This document shows, one piece after another, positions 1 to 6,164 of a DNA stretch of 9,083 nt. The notes beneath the pieces are model-generated. The model saw only the letters and a program-made list of their open reading frames with translations. It ran no database searches and had not been told where the DNA came from. The stretch is taken from positions 2,812-11,894 of the forward strand of contig DUIM01000184.1 in the NCBI GenBank assembly GCA_013330355.1, in the 5' to 3' direction. The stretch comes from Methanosarcinales archaeon. Lineage in GTDB: Archaea > Halobacteriota > Methanosarcinia > Methanosarcinales > Methanocomedenaceae. A program made the position numbers and the translations under genes. Positions within the stretch are counted from its first letter, which is position 1. Every line of letters begins with the position of its first letter.

Positions 1-24
1 ATTAAACCTGACATTAAACCTGCG
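1..24 (+). repeat. 12-bp tandem repeat in the GINS51 linker (IKPD/IKPA)
   Basis: The decamer ATTAAACCTG occurs at 1-10 and 13-22, giving two 12-base units that encode IKPD then IKPA. More units may lie upstream of the window. The unit length is a whole number of codons, so copy-number change would preserve the frame. Confidence 0.6.
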
Positions 25-483
25 ATCACAACACCGGTGAAGGATACTGATGAACACACGGTTCCGGCAGGCGGTGCCGGTGATAAAGTGTCCGGAGCGA
101 TACCGACTGATACAGGGACTATACCAGGAGTACCGGATCAAGAACCAATAGATGAGAAACAGGATATATCGGGGGCATTGGCAGCCGGTAATACACCCGG
201 AACTGCACCCGGAACTGAAAAATCATCCCCTCGGGAAACCGAAACACAGGTTACTTCTCCACCACTTCATAAAGAAGAAATGGGCAAGGACTCAGATAAA
301 ACAGGCAAAAAGGATTTAAATAAAGAATACATTGTTGTGCGATTACTAAAGGATATCCCGAAATTCAGGGGTGCTGATGGACGCAACTATAGACTGAGTG
401 CCCAGGATGTGGCTGTTTTACCGAAAGTAAATGCGAATCCCCTCATAAAACGTAAAGTAGCAGTACAGATAGAAAGTACTTGA
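1..483 (+). CDS. gins51: GINS51-like replication subunit, C-terminal part (5' end outside window)
   Basis: The frame is open from base 1 to a TGA at 481-483. A GTG at 37 could be read as a start, but the frame continues upstream and there is no ribosome-binding site, so I treat this as the 3' part of a longer gene. Of the 160 visible residues, about the first 105 are a Pro/Thr/Gly/Asp-rich, probably disordered linker. The last 53 form a compact domain, with IVVRLLKDIPKFRG, DGRNYRLSAQDVAVLP and NPLIKRKVAVQI resembling the small C-terminal B domain of archaeal GINS51 (Sld5/Psf1 type). GINS binds MCM and activates the replicative helicase. The assignment also rests on context: in many euryarchaea a GINS gene directly precedes rpl44e-rps27e-aIF2-alpha. 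Its gap to rpl44e is 45 bases. The linker contains short 12-bp tandem repeats. The A domain cannot be seen. Confidence 0.75.
   Translation: MKPDIKPAITTPVKDTDEHTVPAGGAGDKVSGAIPTDTGTIPGVPDQEPIDEKQDISGALAAGNTPGTAPGTEKSSPRETETQVTSPPLHKEEMGKDSDKTGKKDLNKEYIVVRLLKDIPKFRGADGRNYRLSAQDVAVLPKVNANPLIKRKVAVQIEST
193..216 (+). repeat. 12-bp tandem repeat in the GINS51 linker (TPGT/APGT)
   Basis: Two adjacent 12-base units, ACACCCGGAACT at 193-204 and GCACCCGGAACT at 205-216, differ at one base and encode TPGT-APGT. This is a second in-frame duplication of the same size in the same linker. Confidence 0.7.
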
Positions 484-528
484 CAATAATCAGAATAAAT
501 AATATCACTCACAAAGGATGAAACTAAT

Positions 529-807
529 ATGAAGATGCCAACAAAGTTCAGGACGCATTGCCCATTTTGCAAGACCCACACAGAGCATAAAGTAGAAAGG
601 GTCAAGAAAGGTAAGGCATCGTCAATGACGAGAATTACAAGACAGAAACACAGACATCAGGGAATAGGCAATACAGGCAAGTTCTCAAAGGTGCCCGGCG
701 GCGACAAGCCGACAAAGAAAGTGGCACTGAGGTACCGGTGCACCGTATGCAAGAAAGCATACCAGAAGAAATGTTTCAGAGCCGGTAAGTTCGAACTTAC
801 GGGGTGA
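529..807 (+). CDS. rpl44e: 50S ribosomal protein L44e
   Basis: A 92-residue protein matching archaeal/eukaryotic ribosomal protein L44e (eL42) over its full length, located at the E-site side of the large subunit. It has the paired zinc motif: CPFC at residues 11-14 and CTVC at 71-74. Between them is the basic segment typical of the family ([21 protein letters not shown]). The start ATG at 529 follows an AAAGGATGA element at 513-521. A second in-frame ATG at 535 would remove two residues and cannot be excluded. The TGA stop at 805-807 is part of the ribosome-binding site of the next gene, which suggests coupled translation. It sits in the plus-strand operon after GINS51. Confidence 0.96.
   Translation: MKMPTKFRTHCPFCKTHTEHKVERVKKGKASSMTRITRQKHRHQGIGNTGKFSKVPGGDKPTKKVALRYRCTVCKKAYQKKCFRAGKFELTG
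801..807 (+). promoter_or_regulatory. Shine-Dalgarno of rps27e overlapping the L44e stop
   Basis: GGGGTGA at 801-807 closely matches the archaeal anti-16S consensus GGAGGTGA and lies eight bases before the ATG at 816. It is the reason for preferring that start over the GTG at 804, which overlaps the L44e stop but has no ribosome-binding site of its own. Confidence 0.6.
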
Positions 808-815
808 ATGCAAAA

Positions 816-995
816 ATGTTACAAGAACCAAAAAGCAGATTCCTTAAAGTCAAGTGCAATGATTGTGACAACGAACAGGTGATCTTTGGCAGTGCCAGCA
901 GTATTATCCTCTGCCAGGTATGCGGCCGCACACTTGCAGAACCCACAGGCGGAAAGGGAATAATCAAGACACAGATACTTGAAGTACTGGAATAG
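816..995 (+). CDS. rps27e: 30S ribosomal protein S27e
   Basis: Small-subunit ribosomal protein S27e (eS27). From the ATG at 816 it has 59 residues; from the alternative GTG at 804 it would have 63. Both fit the family size. The zinc finger is intact: C14/C17 in [10 protein letters not shown] and C33/C36 in [11 protein letters not shown], separated by 15 residues. The conserved core SRFLKVKC and the tail EPTGGKG are present. I chose 816 because GGGGTGA lies at ideal spacing before it. The gene ends with TAG at 993-995, the only TAG terminator among the complete genes here, and the same frame meets TAA at 1002-1004, two codons later. Confidence 0.95.
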   Translation: MLQEPKSRFLKVKCNDCDNEQVIFGSASSIILCQVCGRTLAEPTGGKGIIKTQILEVLE

Positions 996-1015
996 ATACA
1001 CTAAGAATTGATACT

Positions 1016-1020
1016 GGAGA
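1016..1020 (+). promoter_or_regulatory. Shine-Dalgarno deciding the aIF2-alpha start
   Basis: GGAGA at 1016-1020, followed by T, sits five bases before the ATG at 1026. A TTG at 1008 in the same frame would add six residues but lies upstream of this site, so 1026 is the supported start. Confidence 0.7.
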
Positions 1021-1025
1021 TAAAT

Positions 1026-1823
1026 ATGGAGCGAAAAGGCTGGCCTGAAGAGGATGAACTAGTTGTCTGTACAGTAAAGCAGGTAAAGGACTTCGGTGCA
1101 TTTACCGAACTTGACGAATACGGCCAAAAAGAAGGCCTGATCCATATCTCAGAAGTAGCTGCCGGTTGGGTCAAATACATCAGGGATCATGTGAGGGAGG
1201 GACAAAAGATCGTCTGTAAGGTCCTGAATGTTGAACCCGACAAGCATCATATCGACCTATCTTTGAAGGACGTTAATGAACACCAGCGCCGGGAAAAGAT
1301 ACATGATTGGAAGAATGAGCAAAAGGCAGAAAATTGGATAAATTATGTGGCCGAGGTCACCAAAACCGGTCCTGAGAAACTGGAAGAACTTGTTGACCAG
1401 CTATATGAAGTGTATGACAGCGTATATGCAGCCTTTGAAGAAGGTATGCACAACGGTGCAGATGCATTGATAGATGTAGGGGTGAATAGTGAACAGGCCG
1501 AAGCCATCAGCAATGTGGGAATCGAAAATATAAAAATTCCATATGTAGAGATCACAGGATATATGGATCTCTCATGCCCGGCACCTGATGGCGTAGATTT
1601 TATCAACAAATCACTTAAATCCGCTGCCAAGATAAAAGTGGATGAAGACGTGAAAATTGATGTCATATACCTGGGTGCTCCGAGATACAGAATACATGTT
1701 ACAGCTCCTGATTACAAAAAAGCCGAGAATGTACTCAAACAATCTGCAGATGCAGCTATCAAAGTTATCAAAAATGCCAAGGGTATAGGCTCATTCCACA
1801 GGCATATTGAAGCCAAAGCCTGA
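1026..1823 (+). CDS. eif2a: Translation initiation factor aIF2 subunit alpha
   Basis: A 265-residue alpha subunit of the archaeal initiation factor 2 heterotrimer, which with gamma and beta delivers Met-tRNAi to the small ribosomal subunit. Residues about 9-84 are an S1-type OB fold (DFGAFTELDEYGQKEGLIHI, then HIDLSLKDV). About 85-170 is the helical middle domain with YAAFEEGMHNGADAL. About 175-265 is the alpha/beta domain that binds gamma, with YLGAPRYRIHVTAPDYKKAE. Length and architecture are those of the full-length family. The start is fixed by GGAGA. It lies 30 bases after rps27e and nine before nop10. One oddity: the position of the phosphorylatable serine (Ser48 of the Pyrococcus protein, from memory) is alanine here (A46 in SEVAAGW). 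Confidence 0.96.
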   Translation: MERKGWPEEDELVVCTVKQVKDFGAFTELDEYGQKEGLIHISEVAAGWVKYIRDHVREGQKIVCKVLNVEPDKHHIDLSLKDVNEHQRREKIHDWKNEQKAENWINYVAEVTKTGPEKLEELVDQLYEVYDSVYAAFEEGMHNGADALIDVGVNSEQAEAISNVGIENIKIPYVEITGYMDLSCPAPDGVDFINKSLKSAAKIKVDEDVKIDVIYLGAPRYRIHVTAPDYKKAENVLKQSADAAIKVIKNAKGIGSFHRHIEAKA

Positions 1824-1832
1824 AGGATTATC

Positions 1833-2000
1833 ATGGGTCAACATATCAAATACTGTACAGGATGCGCCAATTATACGCTAAAAGATAAGTGCCCATCCTG
1901 CGGCGATATAACTATTAACCCGAGACCCGCCCGGTTCTCACCGGAAGACAGGTACGGTCGATACAGGCGATTGATGAAAAGTCAGTTAAAAGAGAGCTAA
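1833..2000 (+). CDS. nop10: H/ACA RNP protein Nop10
   Basis: A 55-residue gene, ATG at 1833 to TAA at 1998-2000, small enough to be missed by a length filter. The product starts MGQHIKYCTGC and has four zinc-ligand cysteines, C8, C11, C20 and C23 (CTGC...CPSCG). This is the archaeal Nop10 pattern, since eukaryotic Nop10 has lost the zinc site. The signature NPRPARFSPEDRYGRYRR follows. Nop10 binds the pseudouridine synthase Cbf5 in H/ACA box RNPs that modify rRNA. It begins nine bases after the aIF2-alpha stop, with GAAGGA at 1822-1827 as a likely ribosome-binding site, and ends six bases before the PAC2-family gene. The aIF2-alpha/nop10 pairing is a widely conserved archaeal gene order. Confidence 0.95.
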   Translation: MGQHIKYCTGCANYTLKDKCPSCGDITINPRPARFSPEDRYGRYRRLMKSQLKES

Positions 2001-2006
2001 ATACAA

Positions 2007-2774
2007 ATGAAAGAAACAATTGTAAAGATTTTAAAAGAAGTCGAACTGGAAGACCCCATTCTGATCGAAGGTCTGCCAGGTGTAGGCCATGTGGGCAAAC
2101 TTGTAGCCGAGCAGATTGTGGAAGAACTTGAAACTGAGAAGATCGTGGAGATATATTCTCCCCATTTTCCTCCACAGGTTATTGTAAATGATGATTTTTC
2201 AGTTGAACTTGTAAAAAATGAATTCTATGCGCATAAATCAGACACCCATAATGACCTGCTGATTGTGGTGGGAGACCATCAGAGCGTTACCAATGAAGGA
2301 CATTATGAAATCTCTGATATCATACTGAACATAGCAACAGAGTACAATGTTAAGCGTATCTATACCCTTGGTGGCTATGGCACAGGACAGCTTACTGAAA
2401 GCGAATCCGTACTGGGTGCGGTGAACAATACCGACATGATAGAGGAACTTAAAGGGTTTGGTGTGGAATTCAAGGACAACGAGCCTGCTGGCGGAATAGT
2501 AGGCGTGTCTGGCCTGCTTCTGGGTTTGAGTAAAATGAGGGGAATTGATGCCGCTTGTCTTATGGGTACTACTTCAGGTTATCTTGTAGACCCGAAAAGT
2601 GCTCAGGCAGTACTGACCGTGCTTAGTTCTATCCTGGATATGCAGGTCGATACCCAAAGCCTGGAGGAAAGAGCCAGGGACATGGAGCGTATAATGGCAA
2701 AGATCCTTGAAATGGAACAGATACAGGGACCACGTGATATTGGTGCAGATGAAGACCTGCGGTATATCGGTTAA
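2007..2774 (+). CDS. PAC2-family protein (proteasome assembly chaperone-like)
   Basis: A 255-residue protein of the PAC2 family, related to eukaryotic proteasome assembly chaperone 2 and archaeal PbaA/PbaB. Visible family motifs are the N-terminal PILIEGLPGVGHVGKLVAEQ (residues about 17-36), the central TLGGYGTG, the glycine-rich GGIVGVSGLLLGL and the MGTTSGY segment. A charged helical region (about 216-240) precedes the tail EDLRYIG. The fold is a Rossmann-like alpha/beta/alpha sandwich; no catalytic residues are known. The tail does not end in a plain HbYX tripeptide, so direct docking on the 20S alpha ring is uncertain. The gene lies six bases after nop10 and closes the plus-strand operon, facing a convergent minus-strand unit. 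Family membership is firm and the exact role is inferred. Confidence 0.88.
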   Translation: MKETIVKILKEVELEDPILIEGLPGVGHVGKLVAEQIVEELETEKIVEIYSPHFPPQVIVNDDFSVELVKNEFYAHKSDTHNDLLIVVGDHQSVTNEGHYEISDIILNIATEYNVKRIYTLGGYGTGQLTESESVLGAVNNTDMIEELKGFGVEFKDNEPAGGIVGVSGLLLGLSKMRGIDAACLMGTTSGYLVDPKSAQAVLTVLSSILDMQVDTQSLEERARDMERIMAKILEMEQIQGPRDIGADEDLRYIG

Positions 2775-2775
2775 T

Positions 2776-2783
2776 AAAAAAAA
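2776..2783 (-). terminator. Minus-strand T8 tract, likely archaeal terminator
   Basis: Eight A on the plus strand at 2776-2783 give T8 on the minus strand, 43 bases after the TGA of the small exported-protein frame and just before the convergent PAC2-family stop. Archaeal transcription ends at such U tracts without needing a hairpin. Its position supports a real minus-strand transcript across 3081-2827. Confidence 0.45.
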
Positions 2784-2826
2784 GTAAATTTTCATGATGT
2801 GGTAAGGCACTCAGCTATATAATAGT

Positions 2827-3081
2827 TCAGTTGTTGTGATTACCATTACCTTTTGTTCCATCTGAAGAACCTTCCGTTCCAATTGCACCTTTAAATGGGG
2901 GGATATTATCTGTTCCACCGGGATATGCATCATAGAATAGTTCCTTACTGATATTATCATCAATGGCATCAGTATCATTGCCAGTTTGATTATCAGTCTC
3001 ATTTAGATCGTCCTATGCACTTCCCACCCACAGCATAAGGCTCAAACAGAGCACCATAGCAATTTTAATTTTTATTATCAT
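2827..3081 (-). CDS. Small exported protein frame interrupted by one in-frame TAG (readthrough candidate or pseudogene)
   Basis: Read on the minus strand from ATG at 3081, 22 codons encode a clear Sec signal peptide (basic KIK, hydrophobic IAMVLCLSLMLW, cleavage-like VGSA). A TAG follows at 3015-3013, then 61 open codons to TGA at 2829-2827. The post-TAG part begins DDLNETDNQTGNDTDAIDDN and ends DGTKGNGNHNN. It is rich in Asn, Asp, Gly and Thr, with four N-X-S/T sequons (NET, NQT, NDT, NIS) and a purine-N-pyrimidine codon bias. It contains no Met, GTG or TTG codon that could restart translation. The domain order (signal, then mature glycoprotein-like segment) is preserved across the TAG. This suggests either a very recent nonsense mutation or decoding of TAG, for example as pyrrolysine. 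I see no clear Shine-Dalgarno. No family recognised. Confidence 0.5.
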
Positions 3082-3157
3082 AATTTTTCGTCTTTGTCTT
3101 GGCGCAACAATGTGTTTTTTTCATTTAGCTGGCAAAACAAACAAATAGATTCAGTAC

Positions 3158-3170
3158 CCATATAAATTAC
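3158..3170 (-). promoter_or_regulatory. TATA-like box for the small exported-protein unit
   Basis: On the minus strand this reads GTAATTTATATGG, containing TTTATATG. Transcription would be expected to start about 25 bases downstream, near 3135, leaving a leader of about 55 bases before the ATG at 3081. The minus strand at 3145-3131 (TTTGTTTGTTTTGCC) is T-rich and could terminate kor transcription, so the small gene might also be read from the kor operon. Confidence 0.35.
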
Positions 3171-3205
3171 ATATTATTAAATATATAATATTGAATCTGA
3201 CCGAT

Positions 3206-3219
3206 ATATAATATTATAT
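3206..3219. repeat. 14-bp AT palindrome abutting the korC stop
   Basis: ATATAATATTATAT at 3206-3219 is a perfect palindrome directly after the korC TGA. The 12-mer ATATATAATATT occurs at 3181-3192 and again at 3204-3215. All are pure A/T in an A/T-rich spacer, so chance is a serious explanation. Confidence 0.3.
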
Positions 3220-3777
3220 TCAGTAAGTATAATACTCATCAATATTCTTCTTCAATTTATTACCTTCCCTTAGCCCTATCTTCAACGCCTTTTCATTAAT
3301 AGGCAGCAAATTCGCCCTCATACGTTCTTTCAGAGCTTCCTTTAACGACACCGGTCTTACGATATCAGTAAGGGCTATTATGCTTCCCAGTGCAATCACA
3401 TTAGCGATAACGATCACGCCTGCCTTTGTAGCCAGTTCTGTAAAGGGAATGCTGTAATGTTTAATAGGGGGCGGGTGCATGACCAGGGTAGAATCCACTA
3501 TTAAAATACCATCATCCTTCAATTCAGGAACAAATTTATCGCATGATTCCTGGTTCATAGCCAGTATAACATCCATTTTTACAGGAATGGGATAATCGAT
3601 GGGCTTGTCACTGATTATCAGGTTTGACCTACTGGCACCACCCCTGGCTTCAGGGCCATAACTGCTGGTCATTGTCACGTTCTTTCCGTCCATGACTGCT
3701 GCATGCGCCAGCAGCGCGCCACCCAGGATAAGACCCTGGCCACCCGAACCTGATAAGCATATATTGTGCTGCGTCAT
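3220..3777 (-). CDS. korC: 2-oxoglutarate:ferredoxin oxidoreductase, gamma subunit KorC
   Basis: A 185-residue gamma-type subunit of the 2-oxoacid:ferredoxin oxidoreductase superfamily. It has the family signature GSGGQGLILGGALLAHAA (residues 10-27) and SYGPEARGGASRSNLIIS (39-56), which belongs to the gamma domain contacting the TPP/CoA region. With KorA, B and D it forms the enzyme that interconverts 2-oxoglutarate plus CoA and succinyl-CoA plus CO2 with ferredoxin. Its ATG overlaps the korB stop in an ATGA junction (3774-3777), so it is translationally coupled and is the last gene of the operon. It ends with TGA. Substrate assignment follows the four-gene D-A-B-C order typical of archaeal kor; a related 2-oxoacid cannot be excluded from sequence alone. 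Confidence 0.9.
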   Translation of the reverse strand: MTQHNICLSGSGGQGLILGGALLAHAAVMDGKNVTMTSSYGPEARGGASRSNLIISDKPIDYPIPVKMDVILAMNQESCDKFVPELKDDGILIVDSTLVMHPPPIKHYSIPFTELATKAGVIVIANVIALGSIIALTDIVRPVSLKEALKERMRANLLPINEKALKIGLREGNKLKKNIDEYYTY

Positions 3778-4607
3778 AGCCTGTCACCACCAGCATTTTT
3801 AACAATCTGGCTGTATCTTTCCAGGTAATCGGGTTCATCCAGGTCTACAAGAATACCGACTGGGAACTGTTCGCCTATCTCCCCCGGCGGTATTTTCTTG
3901 AATGCCGGGTTAGATATAGCATTGTCCTTATACCACATCATCATGTCCACCGGACTGCCTTTTTTATTGCGCCTTCCATACTGTACCGGGCATTGTGACA
4001 TGGCTTCTACTACGCTGAAACCTTTCTTGGCTATACCTCTGGACAACAGGGCATCCAGCATCTTGGAATGGTATGTAGTTGACCGTGCTACAAAGGATGC
4101 ACCACAGGCCTCCACCAGTTTACATATGTCAAATGGCTTTTCTATGCTGCCGTACTGGGCGGTACTTGCCTTGTGTTCCATAGGCGTGGTAGGGGAGTAC
4201 TGACCCCCGGTCATGCCGTAGATGTTGTTGTTAACAACAAGGGCAGTCAGGTCTATATTTCGGCGGCAGGAATGTATCAGGTGGTTGCCACCGATGGCAG
4301 TGGCATCACCATCTCCCATGACCACGATAATGTTAAGTTTTGGATTTGCCAGCTTGATGCCTGTAGCAAATGATAGTGCCCGGCCATGTGTAGTATGAAG
4401 AGTATTAAAGTCCAGATAAGTGCTCATCCTGCCTGAACAGCCTATACCGCTGACAAGCACGATCTCGTCCTTGGTAAACCCTGTCCTTTCAATAGCCCTG
4501 ACAAGTGCACCCATGACTATGCCTATACCGCAGCCCGGGCACCATACATGGGGAAATTCCTTATCAGGCCGCAGGTACTTGTACATGGTCTCTGAAGTAC
4601 GTATCAT
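3774..4607 (-). CDS. korB: 2-oxoglutarate:ferredoxin oxidoreductase, beta subunit KorB
   Basis: The 277-residue TPP-binding catalytic subunit. The TPP/Mg motif begins at GDGDATAIGGNH (residues 98-109) and ends at LVVNNNIYGMTGGQYSPT. Four cysteines in the positions expected for the proximal [4Fe-4S] cluster are present: C23 and C26 (WCPGCG), C57 (GIGCSGR) and C206 (SQCPVQYG). All key residues appear intact and the length is normal for the family. It overlaps korA upstream and korC downstream, both through ATGA junctions of four bases, indicating coupled translation on one minus-strand mRNA. The enzyme is cytoplasmic and oxygen-sensitive in known relatives. Confidence 0.95.
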   Translation of the reverse strand: MIRTSETMYKYLRPDKEFPHVWCPGCGIGIVMGALVRAIERTGFTKDEIVLVSGIGCSGRMSTYLDFNTLHTTHGRALSFATGIKLANPKLNIIVVMGDGDATAIGGNHLIHSCRRNIDLTALVVNNNIYGMTGGQYSPTTPMEHKASTAQYGSIEKPFDICKLVEACGASFVARSTTYHSKMLDALLSRGIAKKGFSVVEAMSQCPVQYGRRNKKGSPVDMMMWYKDNAISNPAFKKIPPGEIGEQFPVGILVDLDEPDYLERYSQIVKNAGGDRL

Positions 4608-5734
4608 AATGCTGCCCCCTCTATCTTTTCCATGATCTGGGCCGGGGTTATCAGTTCACCATCTACCCTGGTGACCCGCACCGCTCTTTTGGGGCAGGAT
4701 TTCAGCACTTCGCCATAAACCTGCCCGTAATTCATCTCTGGCACAACGAACAACTTAACCCTTTTACTGATGTTCTCCAGATGGAACCTGGGGAACGGCC
4801 AGAGGGTTATCGGTCTGAGCATTCCGGCCTTTAGCCCCTCGCTCCTGGCAATATTCACGGCCTCACGGGCAGAACGGGCCACACTTCCGTGTGCCACTAT
4901 ACAGATGTCGGCATCTTCAAGCATATATTCCTCTATCCTGATAATATCATGTAAATTGTTCTTGATCTTGTAGATGAGTTTGTCCAGGCACTGTTCCACT
5001 TCCTCATTAACCAGTGTGGGAAAGCCTGATTTGTCATGTACCATTCCAGTCACGTGGTATCTGTATCCCTCACCGAATGGTACCAGTGGTACTATCTCAC
5101 CACCAGGCAGGTTATCATAAGGATTGTACCAATCGGGTGGTACAGTGGGTTCAGGTCTGTCAATAACCTCAATTTTTTCAGGTAACTGGATATTTTCCCA
5201 CATATGACCGACTATCCCATCAATGAGCATAATCACCGGACTGCGATATTTCTCAGCCAGGTTAAAAGCATGGATTGTGAGGGTATAGCATTCCAGCACT
5301 GATTGGGGTGATAATACTATAATGGGATGGGGGCCGTGGGTACCCCAGCGGCTCTGCATCACATCACCCTGGCTGGGCCTGGTGGGCATCCCGGTACTTG
5401 GCCCGCCCCTCATTACGTTTACTAATACGCAGGGAATCTCTGCCATTGATGCGTAACCCAGGTTTTCCTGCATTAGCGAGAATCCAGGGCCACTGGTGGC
5501 GGTCAAGGATTTAACTCCGGCCAGTGAGGCACCGATAATGGCACCCATACTGGATATCTCATCCTCCATTTGTATGAAAGTACCTCCTACCTTTGGCAGT
5601 TCGACTGAGAGGAATTCTGCGATCTCTGTGCTGGGTGTGATTGGGTATCCGGCAAAGAACCTCATGCCCGCAGCCAGTGCTCCCATTGCACAGGCTTCAT
5701 TGCCATGTAGTACTAAATCCTTATGTTTCTTCAT
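4604..5734 (-). CDS. korA: 2-oxoglutarate:ferredoxin oxidoreductase, alpha subunit KorA
   Basis: The 376-residue alpha subunit, covering the pyrimidine-binding (PYR) domain and the transketolase C-terminal-like domain. Motifs: GYPITPSTEIAEFL (residues 29-42), TATSGPGFSLMQENLGYASM (78-97) and RGGPSTGMPTRPSQGD (109-124), the last typical of substrate and CoA contact loops in this family. The C-terminal half carries VAHGSVARSAREAV and the FVVPEMNYGQV segment. The start at 5734 follows GAAGGAGA inside korD (GGAG at 5747-5744), seven bases from the ATG. The gene overlaps the end of korD by 14 bases and korB by four. It is complete, with no missing motif noticed. Confidence 0.95.
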   Translation of the reverse strand: MKKHKDLVLHGNEACAMGALAAGMRFFAGYPITPSTEIAEFLSVELPKVGGTFIQMEDEISSMGAIIGASLAGVKSLTATSGPGFSLMQENLGYASMAEIPCVLVNVMRGGPSTGMPTRPSQGDVMQSRWGTHGPHPIIVLSPQSVLECYTLTIHAFNLAEKYRSPVIMLIDGIVGHMWENIQLPEKIEVIDRPEPTVPPDWYNPYDNLPGGEIVPLVPFGEGYRYHVTGMVHDKSGFPTLVNEEVEQCLDKLIYKIKNNLHDIIRIEEYMLEDADICIVAHGSVARSAREAVNIARSEGLKAGMLRPITLWPFPRFHLENISKRVKLFVVPEMNYGQVYGEVLKSCPKRAVRVTRVDGELITPAQIMEKIEGAAL

Positions 5735-5957
5735 GTTCAGTCTCCTTCACGTCAGGATTCTTTTTCACTGTAATCGCATAGTCGGGACAGTGGATATCAC
5801 ACAGGCCGCACATAATACAATCCTCTGGCCTGGCTGCATAGGGATATCCGTTCGTGCCGCTTTCCAGTACATTTTTGGGACAGATGGCTATGCAGATGCC
5901 ACATTTTTTGCACCATCTTGAAAAGATATGTATGGGGTCGTCATTCTCCTGTTTCAT
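5721..5957 (-). CDS. korD: 2-oxoglutarate:ferredoxin oxidoreductase, delta subunit KorD (2x[4Fe-4S] ferredoxin)
   Basis: A 78-residue ferredoxin-like subunit with two complete CxxCxxCxxxCP motifs: C16/C19/C22/C26 (WCKKCGICIAICPKNVL) and C47/C50/C53/C57 (CIMCGLCDIHCPDYAI). It should carry two [4Fe-4S] clusters that pass electrons from the TPP site of KorB to external ferredoxin. It is the first gene of the operon. The ATG at 5957 has only a weak upstream site (GGAAG about ten bases away), and its TATA-like sequences lie close, so the leader may be short or absent. The C-terminal tail is strongly acidic (KETEHEET), and the korA ribosome-binding site is embedded in its coding region. Confidence 0.93.
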   Translation of the reverse strand: MKQENDDPIHIFSRWCKKCGICIAICPKNVLESGTNGYPYAARPEDCIMCGLCDIHCPDYAITVKKNPDVKETEHEET

Positions 5958-5983
5958 CCTGATAAACTTCCATCTTTATTCAG

Positions 5984-6024
5984 ATATAAATTTAAACAAT
6001 ATATCAGTGTTTGGGAAATATAAA
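5984..6024 (-). promoter_or_regulatory. Promoter region of korDABC
   Basis: Two minus-strand TATA-like boxes precede korD: ATTTATAT at 5991-5984 and TTTATATT at 6024-6017. The nearer one would start transcription only a few bases before the korD ATG; the farther one would give a leader of about 35-40 bases. I cannot decide which is used. Confidence 0.4.
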
Positions 6025-6088
6025 TAATATTCGATAAGAGTAATCTATCTTAATGAGACCATCAAATTAGCATTTTGACTTAAGAAAT

Positions 6089-6107
6089 TATCTGTTTTTT
6101 TCAGATA
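6089..6107. repeat. Inverted repeat TATCTG-T7-CAGATA
   Basis: Six-base arms at 6089-6094 and 6102-6107 surround a run of seven T. It lies 130 bases upstream of the korD start and could be an operator or part of a U-rich plus-strand termination signal. Significance is uncertain given the A/T-rich setting. Confidence 0.3.
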
Positions 6108-6164
6108 GCCTGAATTTATATCAACATCAAACGTTGTATCATAAATATATACTTTATATACGAT

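Noticed and set aside
2811..3002. Minus-strand ATG frame of 63 codons overlapping the amber-interrupted ORF
   Set aside because: It is Met-rich with no domain logic and no ribosome-binding site. The other frame has a signal peptide, sequons and codon periodicity, so this looks like its shadow.
3082..3124. Alternative minus-strand ATG at 3124 (MKKTHCCAK...)
   Set aside because: It is not in frame with the signal peptide and ends after 19 codons, so it does not rescue the exported-protein frame.
3168..3219. A/T palindromes and 12-mer direct repeats as a possible origin or att site
   Set aside because: They consist only of A and T in an A/T-rich spacer, with no adjacent integrase, tRNA or origin-binding gene, so chance similarity is enough.
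5496..5921. Plus-strand frame of 141 codons
   Set aside because: It lies antisense to korA and korD, which are fully supported by motifs, and it has no recognisable protein features.
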